Origin: Chromera velia
Taxonomy: Eukaryota > Sar > Chromeraceae
Assembly (NCBI GenBank): GCA_018398765.1
Contig: JAHBMJ010001911.1
Span: 1 to 20,000 of the forward strand
DNA length: 20,000 nucleotides
Reading direction: 5' to 3'
A program made the position numbers and the translations under genes. Below the pieces are notes generated by a model. That model saw nothing but the letters and a program-made list of their open reading frames with translations. It ran no database searches and was not told the origin of the DNA. Each line of letters begins with the position of its first letter. The stretch's first letter is position 1. Positions 10,540 through 19,110 of this stretch are shown here, in pieces.

Positions 10540-10762
10540 AGAGCGAGCTGTTTCTGTAGGGCTAGTAGCTAGATCAGAGGGGGCATCTTCGAGTTCGTTT
10601 TTCTCAAATCAGCCCTCTGCCGCCAAGGCAAAGGCGAAGGGCAAACGAAGGCCAAAAGGCAAGGCAAAAGCCAAAGCCAGCAGTCAAGAAGACCACAAGA
10701 GAAGGGGGGGATGGAAAGGGCTTGCAGGATCGATCTTTTGTATTATTTTGTCAAACTTTTGA
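10540..10762 (+). CDS. Candidate terminal exon, Lys/Ala-rich
   Basis: After a good acceptor (TTTACGAACTGCAG) an open frame of 73 codons in phase 2 runs to TGA at 10760. It contains a Ser run, a low-complexity basic segment (AKAKAKGKRRPKGKAKAKAS) and a short hydrophobic tail (GSIFCIILSNF). The basic block could be a nuclear-localisation or nucleic-acid-binding tail. No upstream exon is secured; a GC|GTGCCT donor in the exon at 9546 would match the phase. This could also be chance low complexity. Confidence 0.25.
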
Positions 10763-10884
10763 ATCATGATGTAAAGGTAGCTATAGACGTCAAAAAGCAA
10801 GTCTTAAACAGATTTAATTCAGTTTTTTTCCTCGTATTTGATATCCAGAACTGAATAATCGTATATATCAGGCTATTATCAGCG

Positions 10885-11025
10885 GGTTGCGTTACTGTTT
10901 TTCCGTAAATTACCGTTTTAAACCTTCAGTTACTAAAAAACCGTAACTCGGCGGCCTGACGGCCGCCTCATTACTATTCTTTAGCGGTTACTCTTATGTG
11001 AACAGTGTAGATATATTTATACATC
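10885..11025 (-). repeat. Foldback repeat copy R2, inverted relative to R1
   Basis: Read on the minus strand it starts with ATATATCTACACTGTTCACA and then follows R1 block by block. It carries GTTACGGTTTTTT arms (10890-10902 with 10934-10946) and its own perfect 7-bp hairpin, GGCGGCC and GGCCGCC with a TGAC loop (10950-10967). Most differences from R1 in the first 35 bases are transitions. Confidence 0.65.
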
Positions 11026-11026
11026 T

Positions 11027-11160
11027 AGGCTTTCATGTGTGTTGAATCACTATTAATCTAGCCTAGGATCTAGCTATTCCTAAAGCTGTTCATAAGTGAT
11101 TCAATGTCTAGTTCAATGTGCTTTAAGTTAATCAAATGCTAGATCTAGTGCTAGATCAAA
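11027..11160. other. AT-rich sequence with a cluster of CTAG sites
   Basis: Eight CTAG tetramers occur in about 130 bases, including TAATCTAGCCTAGGATCTAG and GCTAGATCTAGTGCTAGATC. The sequence is otherwise AT-rich. No gene is seen. Confidence 0.6.
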
Positions 11161-11599
11161 ATCATCAAATGTAAATTAAGGATGCCTTAGTTTCCGAATC
11201 ACCCTTTCTAACTTTCAGGTTCCCCACCTTGGTTCTGCCTGGAGTCACTGAGTGGATTCAACGTGTCAGTCTGTCCGCAACCCCTCTTTACTTCCTATTC
11301 CCGCTCCCTGCCCATTTTTCTTCCCTGCCTGAGGTCGATGGATCGATTGCCGCTTCTACGGCAAACTGACCGAAGGATCCAACCCCCATGCTTTTAATTC
11401 TCCTCTCCATGGCGGATAAAGGAGGGAAGGGCGTCTCGGAGGATCAGGAGGCGGTCTCCCTCCCGATATTACCCCATCCCACGAACAGACTAGAAAGAGG
11501 CACAGCTCTCTTCACGCATTCAACAACTGCACCCCCCTCCCACCCACCAACAGCCAAAGAAAGAAGGAATACAGAGGGACAGAAAAGTCTGAAATCCGA
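11161..11599. other. Region 3' of PSMB4, no gene seen
   Basis: Moderate-GC sequence downstream of the proteasome gene. It presumably holds that gene's 3' untranslated region on the minus strand. The short plus-strand frame at 11388-11618 has no coding character beyond being open and overlaps the PSMB4 stop. Confidence 0.5.
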
Positions 11600-13066
11600 T
11601 CACCAAGAAGTTCCGTAGAGACCAAAGTCGGTGGAAGGACGCGTCCATGCGTTGAAACTCCAGTTGTGCGAGAGCGCATACGGCTCCCCGATTTCGATCC
11701 CTGCTGCAGTTGCTTTACAGATCTGCAGTCTATGAGAGGCAGAGCAGTCTCTGTAGAAGAGGACTCTCATGCACATCTCCAGGAGTTCCTTTGCCTGTGC
11801 CTCTGTCATATCCACCTTGTGGTGTTGTCTGAGCAGAGGCCGAGCAAAGTACTGTCCCATACCGCTGGCGATGGTCGTCTCCTCGTACGCGGTGCCGTTC
11901 AGATCGATGTATGCAAGGAAGGGCTTACCCTCCTTGTACCCTGCAACACCAACCTGAAAAAGGGGACACACACCAAACATTCTGATCAGCTGCAAGTCTC
12001 TGGAACGAAAACATCATGACACAGGCTTCCATAGAAACACAGGTGGCGTTTCCAAAAGGGCAAACGAGACAAGGAAAAAATGCGGGCGTATAGACAGGGG
12101 TTTGGGAAAGAATGAGGCGGCCACGCAAAACCCAGAAACGATGTGCACTCCATAACGGGGAAGCACATAAGAGGGAAAAAAGAAACGAGAAAGCTGTCAG
12201 AGACTCAGGATCAACGGCACACACAAAGAAATTCAGAGGGACGGAACGGTCACACGGACTATCAGAGAAACAGAGACAAACAGGCAACGACGGATGCAAA
12301 AACAAAAGAACCCAGAGACCAGGTCTTCACAGGGCCCTGCCACCCCAATCGAAACAATGGCATGAAAAAACCAGTCAGAAACATATCAAAAAGTAGCAAA
12401 ATCACAGAGCCTGTCCACAAAGAAAGGATAGGCATCGAAGGACATCAAGCGAATCGCGGAAGCATGAACTGAAGAATTCTGTCTTGTCTGATGTCCTGTC
12501 GTCTCCAGTCACATGCTTCGTGTACCGGGTAGAAACTGCTTAGGCTATCTCACTTTCTACCCAATCACGCAATCTGTCCCACCCAAAGCGCTTACAAGCC
12601 TAATTTAATTTCCGGCTCATCGACACACGACCAGGCTGTGCAAAGGAAGCCCACCCCGAATTTGTGAGTGGATCGGCGCCTTTTCCCACTTTTCCCATGC
12701 TTCTGTCCAGCTGACCTGATTGTAGAGGGGATCGAATTTTGTACGTCGGTTGTACATGACTCTTCCAAGGTAGGAAGCGTACTGCTTTGCGTCCATGGAG
12801 TCTCCGTCCTGGTTCACCCAGTCCTCTGTCTCCACTTCACCCAGAAGCTGCTTGATGTACTGGAAATCAGAATACTCTCCAGACATGCCAACTGCAGTTG
12901 TCTCGTTCACCTTGATGAAGCGAGGGACGGTTTTTGCAAGCTCCATGCGGCCATAGGAGACTCTCGCGTCTGCCGCCATCATCACCCCGTCCTTGTACAC
13001 AACGCCGAGCACCGAAGCTCCCGTGACATAGGGGGCAAGGGTGTGTTTTTTCGGCCCGTACTCCAT
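11600..13066 (-). CDS. PSMB4: Proteasome subunit beta type-4 (beta-7), two exons
   Basis: Exon 1 is 13066-12716 and exon 2 is 11953-11600. The intron 12715-11954 starts GTCAGC and ends TTTTTCAG, phase 0 after the codon for Gln in LYNQ. The product is 234 residues from ATG at 13066, slightly shorter than animal homologues. It is the non-catalytic beta-7 subunit of the 20S core particle, in the nucleus and cytosol. Visible family marks are VTGASVLGVVYKDGVMMAAD, GMSGEYSDFQYIKQLLG, VMYNRRTKFDPLYNQVGVAG, FLAYIDLNGTAYEE, YFARPLLRQHH and CMRVLFYRDC. By alignment to active beta subunits, the catalytic Thr position is Ala (about residue 17) and the Lys33 position is Pro (TVPRFIKVN), as expected for an inactive subunit. 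The in-frame GTG at 13088-13090 is a less likely start. Confidence 0.95.
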
Positions 13067-14073
13067 ACTTAAATTTTCAGAAGAATACACAAAGGACGGA
13101 CAGCGGGGCAGAAAAGAAAGTGGACCGAAGCACTGCGTCGGAGGCTACAGTGCAGCTACTTCCAGGATCTCAGATTCAGACCGCAGGATCAATGATTTTT
13201 TTTTCAAACCAAAACACTCCACAGACGGTATACCGGTTACAAGGAAGAGGCTCTGTGAGTCCCTTGCCAATCCTGTGCCCACCTATGATGATCCTCGGGC
13301 TCCAGCTTTCGTCAGACAGCTACGATGTCCGACTCTGGAGACTGGGATTATTGAAGTGGTTCAGTTCTTTTTCGCTTTGCTGGACCATGCGAGGGACCCC
13401 GGAAAGGCTCGATCCATGCATGGCCCGGAAAGCGAAGCTAGGCACTTAAAAACAATTGCACTGGGACCGCGTGGCGATGCATGCATGCATGATTTCCGAG
13501 TACACGTAAATCTGACGAACCGGAACCTTTTGACAGACTAGGCTAGATCCGCCCCTCATACACGGGGACGCGGCATGCATAACAAAAACCTCAATCACAA
13601 ATCTGACGCAAGCAAGCTTGCGAACGGCCCCGGAAAGCAAGAAAAATTACAACTGGTTCATGCAGTACCACGCTATATATAGCTGATTGAAGCTATGCAG
13701 AAAGTTGCACTCACATACAGTCAGGGCTAGACTCAGGTAAAGTCAGGGTGGGGGCGTTACTAGGCGTTACCTGGCATTATCCAGACACATCTAGACGTAT
13801 GAAAGATTTAATGTGTTTGTCTTAAAAAATATTGTAGAATGAAGACTAAATTTAATAAAATTTAAATAAATCTGTGATATAATTAATTTTCTTATATAAA
13901 CTATCCTTTATTTTTTATATAGAAAGCCGAAAAAATGTTTATAATGGATCTGAAATTTACAGGACTAAATCTGTAAACCAATTTATCAATAAATTTTATA
14001 ACTTGTTATATCATTAAATTAAAAAACATTAATGCAAAGTACCTTCAAGAGACTCGTCAGGCTTTGATGCTCA
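13067..14073. other. Intergenic: PSMB4 upstream region and AT-rich island
   Basis: 13067-13740 is moderate-GC sequence containing the PSMB4 promoter region; no clear box motif stands out. A GCATGCATGCATG run lies near 13478. From about 13780 to 14045 the sequence is very AT-rich. The plus-strand frame 13041-13541 overlaps the PSMB4 start and looks spurious. Confidence 0.5.
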
Positions 14074-14240
14074 GGGGCCGCAAAAGCTGGTACTTTGACG
14101 GCCGAAGGCCGTCAAAGCCGGACCGCGCTGAAGGCGCGGCCCCGTAAAAGCTGATGGGTGCCGAAGGCGCCCTGCCGAAGAGGCCGGCTCACGTTGAAGG
14201 TATGGGCCCGTAAAAGCCGAAGGCGCCCTGCTGCAGAGAC
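14074..14240. repeat. Cluster of GC-rich hairpins with GAA loops
   Basis: Three tandem, diverged units each contain CSGTAAAAGC-like sequence and a hairpin. Bases 14093-14117 form a perfect 11-bp stem (CTTTGACGGCC, loop GAA, complement). Bases 14123-14139 form a 6-bp stem (CCGCGC and GCGCGG). Bases 14156-14172 form a 7-bp stem with one wobble, again with a GAA loop. The GCC-GAA-GGC core is the same as in repeat R1. Confidence 0.7.
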
Positions 14241-14640
14241 CACGGATTGACAACCGACGTGCACGCATCTACGACGATCGGGGCCGCCTGTACATGTACC
14301 TTAGGTCGCACGCGGCCGGTCTCTGGGGGCCGCGTATTTTACGACCCCGGTCAAAAAAAAAATATATCCTGTCTCTCACGAATTTTGACACTGGTTGACG
14401 TTTAATCTGTCCGTACCCGGGTACTTGTTGTGTACCCTGTTCTTATGTACTCGAATACCCAGGGGCGCACCCATACACCTGGTACAGAATTGTCTTATAG
14501 GTTGATCATTCAATATCGATCGATAACTTCTCTCCTTGTCAGTGTGCATTCAATTTGATTGACTGATCGATCGATTGATTTAATTCTGCCTTCTTGTTCG
14601 AGTGTCTTGACAGCTGGGCAGCCCTGGCAGCTAGGCAGCC
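14241..14640. promoter_or_regulatory. Upstream region of the 14641 gene
   Basis: This stretch of about 400 bases should hold the promoter and 5' leader of the next gene. It has an A-run at 14354-14362, GTACCCGGGTAC-like palindromic sequence near 14413, GATCGATCGATTGAT near 14566 and a short GGCAGC-type repeat (14612-14640) running into the start codon. No conserved promoter element is confidently identified. Confidence 0.3.
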
Positions 14641-16757
14641 ATGGCTGCCTTTGCAAATACTTTTGCGGGAATCGCTTCGCAGTTTAGAGAGAGAGAAGAA
14701 AAAGTGGAGAAAAAGACTGGAGCAGAAAAAATAAAGAAAGGCGCTGCTTCGCAGGGAAAAGGCAAGCTTCTTCATTACGTCATGAGTGTTTTTCTGTGTG
14801 CGCCAGGCCCGAACACTCCCGCGGCTAAAAGGGCAGTTCGCGTCCTTTCATTCTACTTTCTCTACTCGTTTATGATTTTGATGCTCTGGCGGTTCCAACA
14901 GATTGTTGCAGTGGTCACTCAGGGCCTGGACGTCCCTTTGAGGGAGCAGGATGAAGGACAAGCGTGCATCAACTTCTTCACGGTGCGTCCTTCGGTGCTA
15001 AGTCTGCCAATGATTACAGTGTTTGGCATTCACTAGGGCATTCACTCTATGAGGCTTTGCCCATCCCTTTCTTTCTATTCTCCTTCTAGAAATTTGGTCT
15101 TCCTCCCTACCTGATTGCCTTCTGAATTTTGGTCTTTCTCCCTGCCTGATTGCCTTCTGAATTTCGGTCTTCCTCCCTGCTTGATTGCCTTCTGAATTTC
15201 GGTCTTCCTGCCTGCTTGAATGCTTTCCAAATTTCAGACTTCCTCCCGCTTCTTTCCTGCTTGAATGGATACGTTTGTGGTGCAGGAGGCGGGGGCCAAG
15301 TTTTTTCGTATGAGACAAAACGCACTCAGAGAGGCCATCTTACAGAAGACAGCAACTTCAAAACAGCAGAGGGAAGAGAGGAAAGGTGATCTCAGCAGAT
15401 CAGCTATCTTCGCTATGTTCAAGGATGTTATCTTTGGCGATTCCAGGCTCTATCCTGATGAGGCAGAGTCTCCCTTGCAGACTTTCGACAGCAACTTCAA
15501 TTTCCTGTACGGCTTCGGCCATGTTTCGGGAAACCTCAAGCATATCGCCTCAAAGGTAGACCCAGTGAAGGGCAAGCTTAACAACAAATCGACCAAAATG
15601 TTCGGACTCACATGGAATGGGAACCTATACACTGAAAAGGTGATGCAGACTATAGATAGGCAGGTGGGTGAATGAAGGATCGCTTTCTCTCTGCTGATGA
15701 TTATAGTGTTGGGCATTCACTATATGAGGCTTTGCCCATTCCTTTCTTTCCATTCTCCTCCTAGAAATTCGGTCTTCCTCCCTGCTTAATTGCCTTCTGA
15801 AAGTTGGTCTTCCTCCCTGCCTGATTGCCTTCTGAATTTCGGTCTTCTTCCCTACTTGAATGCCCTCTGAAAGTCGGTCTTCCTCCCTGCCTGAATGCCC
15901 TCTGAAAGTCGGTCTTCCTTGCTCCCTGACAGTGTTTGAATGCAGATTTCAAGAACTGTGTCCAAAGTTTCTCTGTTGGAGACAGACCATGCTGAGTGGC
16001 TCGAGCGAATCTGGGAGGACCCCCAATTTCTGGTTGGTTGATTTGCTCCGCTATGGGCCTACATCTGTTTTCTCTGTCTACACACACATCTCTTCATATA
16101 TGTGCGTGCATCTGCTGCCAATAGTCCTCTGTTTATCTGCAGAGAGAAGGATTCGAAACAGAAGAAGAGTGGAAGACAGTCTTCTTGTTCCAAGCGTACG
16201 ACAGGTACCTCTTTTTCTCTGGCTTCGTCGCAGAATATTCCAAGTTCTCCAAGAATATGAACAACGAGAGGTTGGGAGAGAAGCGGAAGGCAGTCATGGA
16301 GGAGGAGGTATCGAAAATTAAGAAGCAGAAGCAACAGCCAGCCCCCCCCTCAGTTGCGTCTTTTTCCTTTTCTTCTTCCAAGCAGCCTTCATCATCTTCA
16401 AAGGGCGTCCCAGCAGGGGAGGAGGCCTCCCCTCTCTTCCTCCCGCAGGCCTCCCCCTTGGCCTCGATTCTGTCCCCTCTGCTAACTCCTGCTAGCATGG
16501 ATTGGATGACCAAAAATCCCGAAGGCATAAAAACAGTTGCATCTTTTCTTGGCACCGTCCTTAGTCCGCTCCTCCCTCAGGCCGGCGCGCCTGAGCTCGC
16601 TTCCTTGCCGGAGTCACAGAGGGCGGCTACCGCACAGGGGTCAGCATCAGCCTTCTCCTTTCTGATGGGCAGCACTCTAAACACGATGTCTGGGGTCCAA
16701 GCGCAGGAGGAGTCGCAGGCAGAAGAGGAGGAGGGTGAGGGAGCGATTTTGCTTTGA
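14641..16757 (+). CDS. Unknown protein, four exons, hydrophobic N-terminal segment
   Basis: Exons are 14641-14982, 15286-15663, 15946-16032 and 16143-16757, all phase 0 with GT-AG borders, giving 473 residues. ATG sits in a strong context (CAGCCATGG). The N-terminal 40 residues are charged and helical. Residues 67-93 form a hydrophobic, aromatic segment (FYFLYSFMILML) that may span a membrane. Exon 2 encodes a globular region ending VMQTIDRQ, and exon 3 is Trp/Glu-rich (DHAEWLERIWEDPQFL). Exon 4 starts aromatic (LFQAYDRYLFFSGF), then has a Lys/Gln-rich basic patch (near residue 325), Ser/Pro-rich low complexity and an acidic end. No family is recognised. Introns 1 and 2 carry the shared intron element; intron 3 (110 nt) does not. 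An earlier donor at 15640 would drop eight residues in frame. Confidence 0.75.
15003..15265 (+). mobile_element. Introner-like intronic element, copy A
   Basis: Lies within intron 1 (14983-15285). It has the shared core (ATGATTACAGTG, GGCATTCAC, ATGAGGCTTTGCCCAT), then about five 35-bp repeats of the type CTTCTGAATTTCGGTCTTCC. GGCATTCACT is locally duplicated. It is in the same orientation as the host gene. Confidence 0.75.
15681..15927 (+). mobile_element. Introner-like intronic element, copy B
   Basis: Lies within intron 2 (15664-15945). The core CGCTTTCTCTCTGCTGATGA leads into GGGCATTCACTATATGAGGC and TTTGCCCATTCC. About five 35-bp units follow; TCTGA starts at 15794, 15829, 15864 and 15899, exactly 35 apart. 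The intron ends TTTGAATGCAG. Confidence 0.8.
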
Positions 16758-17480
16758 GGGAGGGAAGGAGAATTAAGGGAAAGGGTATGTGTGTGTGTTT
16801 GAATTGCATGAGGTTCCGACCTGTGTGCTTCTTCCTTGCCGCTCTGTGTCAGCCTGTCTTGGATTAAAGGTACTCTACGCAATGGTCAAGGAACTCAACA
16901 TTTAAATATATAAAAAAGGGTTAAAATAATGTTAAACTATGTCTAAATAATGTTAAAACTTTGTAGAAAAGGCCTAGGAAAGCATAGAAAGCCTAGTAAA
17001 TGATGCATTTTATTTATAAATAGAACAATTAGGCTCGTCAATGTGTATATAGAGATCCTGATTTTTTGATAAAATCATTTTCATTTTTTTTTGTAAGCAA
17101 TTAATATGTAGGAAATAATTAAAATTCAATGTAGTTTTTTTTTTTGAAAATTTTATAATATCAACTGTAAGCTAATATATTTGAAATAAGACATAATAAG
17201 ATACATAACTATTTATGTAAAACATGAGTATTCACCTTAAAATGTATATAGAAAATAAAATTATTTGATAACTAATTGTGGAATTCATTTATTTTGAGCA
17301 ACATTTATTTTAATTGCTATAATTATTTATTGTTCAAAAACCTATTAATTAATCAATCAAGAAATCAATATTGCAATCAATCAATCAATTAATCAAGTCA
17401 CAGTATATTTACAAAGTGATCCACTGCGAGAAGTGTCTCAAGCAGGGATTTCAATCATAAGGAATGAACTCTTTTTTCAC
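16758..17480. other. Convergent intergenic region with AT-rich island
   Basis: From about 16880 to 17460 the sequence is extremely AT-rich with A and T runs and an AATC-type repeat near 17350-17396. No coding frame is seen. The polyadenylation signals of the two converging loci would lie here, but none can be pinned down in such AT-rich sequence. Confidence 0.6.
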
Positions 17481-18473
17481 TTACGTCCTTTCTTCTGCAG
17501 AAATTTGGGAAAAAAAGACCTCGCCACTGTCTTCGGCTTCTCTTAGCCACTTTTTAATGTCAAAGTCTGGAAACACTTCCCGCATACCCCGCAAAGGTGT
17601 GACACACATAGAAAACAGCTGCTCCATTCTGCCTTCTTCCAACATGAAAAGGGAGATCTTTTCTTCTCTGTAGAATTTTGCTAAAATAAGAATGTTCAGC
17701 ATGTATAAAATCCCACTCACTGAGATGGGGAGAAGGAGGTGCAGCATTCCAATGAGCAGTAAGGCAGACATAGAGAGGTCGAGGCTCCTCTTTACTGAAT
17801 AGCCTTCCCAAGAATACGCCAGTCGACGAAAGCGCGATACCAACGCCAGCACATTCTATGCCACTGGGTCTACAGTGTTATAGCACAGCTGTGCCCACCT
17901 GTCCACCATCGCTGTTATGGTTGCAGCCCTGGATACTATCCTCAACCCCTTCTCCGTCGAAAGCTAATTTTCTTTCACTTTTTCTACATCGATCGCTTCG
18001 TGCACAACATTCGACAAATTCAGTATGAGCTCATCAAAATCTACTCGCTCGTCTGACATCCTTGCCGCTGCATTCACGGCAAAGCCGTCCGTGCTTTTGC
18101 AGGAGTGCATCAGACCAGGAACAACCTCGATGGTCAGAGGGGGGAGGGAGGGGGACTAGGACTCCTTTCGTTCCATTTCCTCCACCAGCTGCAATGTATG
18201 ATGGAGATAACTGGGATACGCGACCCCCCCAAAGATCTTTCTCTTCCTCAGAAACCCTGCCAACTGCTCAATCGAACTCTCTGCATAAACCTCCCCATTC
18301 GCCTTCAAGACATTTGCCTTCAGAGTCGCATAGGGCAAGAGAAGACGCTTGTGATCTCTCTTCAGGGAGCGGATCTCTTCCCCCAAAGCATCAAAAAAGC
18401 AGTGTCAGAATTCCGCTGACACAAGCCATTTTGGATGACTGCAAGCAGTTACTGTATTCAAACAGCACGAAAA

Positions 18474-18714
18474 GCAGGGAGGAAGACCGAAATTCGGAAG
18501 GCATTCAAGTAGGGAGGAAGACTGAAATTCAGAAGGCAATCAGGCAGGGAGGAAGACAGAAATTCAGAAGGCAATCAGGCAGGGAGGAAGACCGAAATTC
18601 AGAAGGCAATCAGGCAGGGAAGAAGACCGATTTGGGGGAAAAAAGGAATGGGCAAAGCCTCATACAGTGAATGCCGAATACTATAATCATCGGCAGAGAG
18701 AAAGCGTACGTGCA
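18474..18714 (-). mobile_element. Introner-like intronic element, copy C
   Basis: Lies within the minus-strand intron 18730-18439. Read on the minus strand it has TGCACGTACGCTTTCTCTCT, the core CATTCACTGTATGAGGCTTT and TGCCCATTCC, then about five 35-bp units. The plus strand shows AATTC at 18491 and 18526, 35 apart. It is in the same orientation as its host locus. Confidence 0.8.
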
Positions 18715-19034
18715 AGGAAGAACGACTGACCGCCAGAGTGAAATTCCCCCCACGATATCCAATGCTGCCCGCAGTTGTTTGTCATCGGCTGTGTAGAATA
18801 TCTTCTGCAAGATCTGGACGCAAACATTGTTTTTGAGTCCCTTTATAGTCTTGTCCATAATCCTGCAGTCAGAACAAAGGAGAGAAAGCTCTGTGTGATC
18901 AAAACTGGCCGGAATGAAACAAACAGAAGGACGGCAAGCCGGGCGGATATGAGCAGCAAATGGAGGAAAGACATTCAAACAGAGTGATGGATAGGGACAG
19001 CAGGCCAAGGAAACAATTTGCAGTACGAAACTGG

Positions 19035-19110
19035 GAAGAAAAGAATGGGCAAAGCCTTATACAGTGAATGCCCAACACTGTAATTATCGGCAGAGAGAAA
19101 GCATATGTGC
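19035..19110 (-). mobile_element. Introner-like intronic element, copy D (core only)
   Basis: Lies within the minus-strand intron 19134-18863. It carries the core (ATGCTTTCTCTCTGCCGATA, then CATTCACTGTATAAGGCTTT and GCCCATTC) but lacks the 35-bp repeats; unrelated pyrimidine-rich sequence continues to the acceptor. Confidence 0.7.

Noticed and set aside
13041-13541. 166-codon plus-strand frame
   Set aside because: It overlaps the PSMB4 start antisense, has no family resemblance and no splice or start context to support it.
14071-14268. Minus-strand frame with repeated Gly-Pro-Arg-Leu-Gln motifs
   Set aside because: It only translates the hairpin repeat units; no other coding evidence.
15085-15265. 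CRISPR-like array
   Set aside because: The 35-bp units are directly tandem with no unique spacers, and the context is a spliceosomal intron of a eukaryote.
15107-15325. Minus-strand frames rich in Arg/Glu/Lys repeats
   Set aside because: They are the antisense of the intronic 35-bp repeat in copy A.
18062-18670. 202-codon plus-strand frame
   Set aside because: Half of it is the antisense of the 35-bp intronic repeat and the rest is antisense to coding-like exon sequence.
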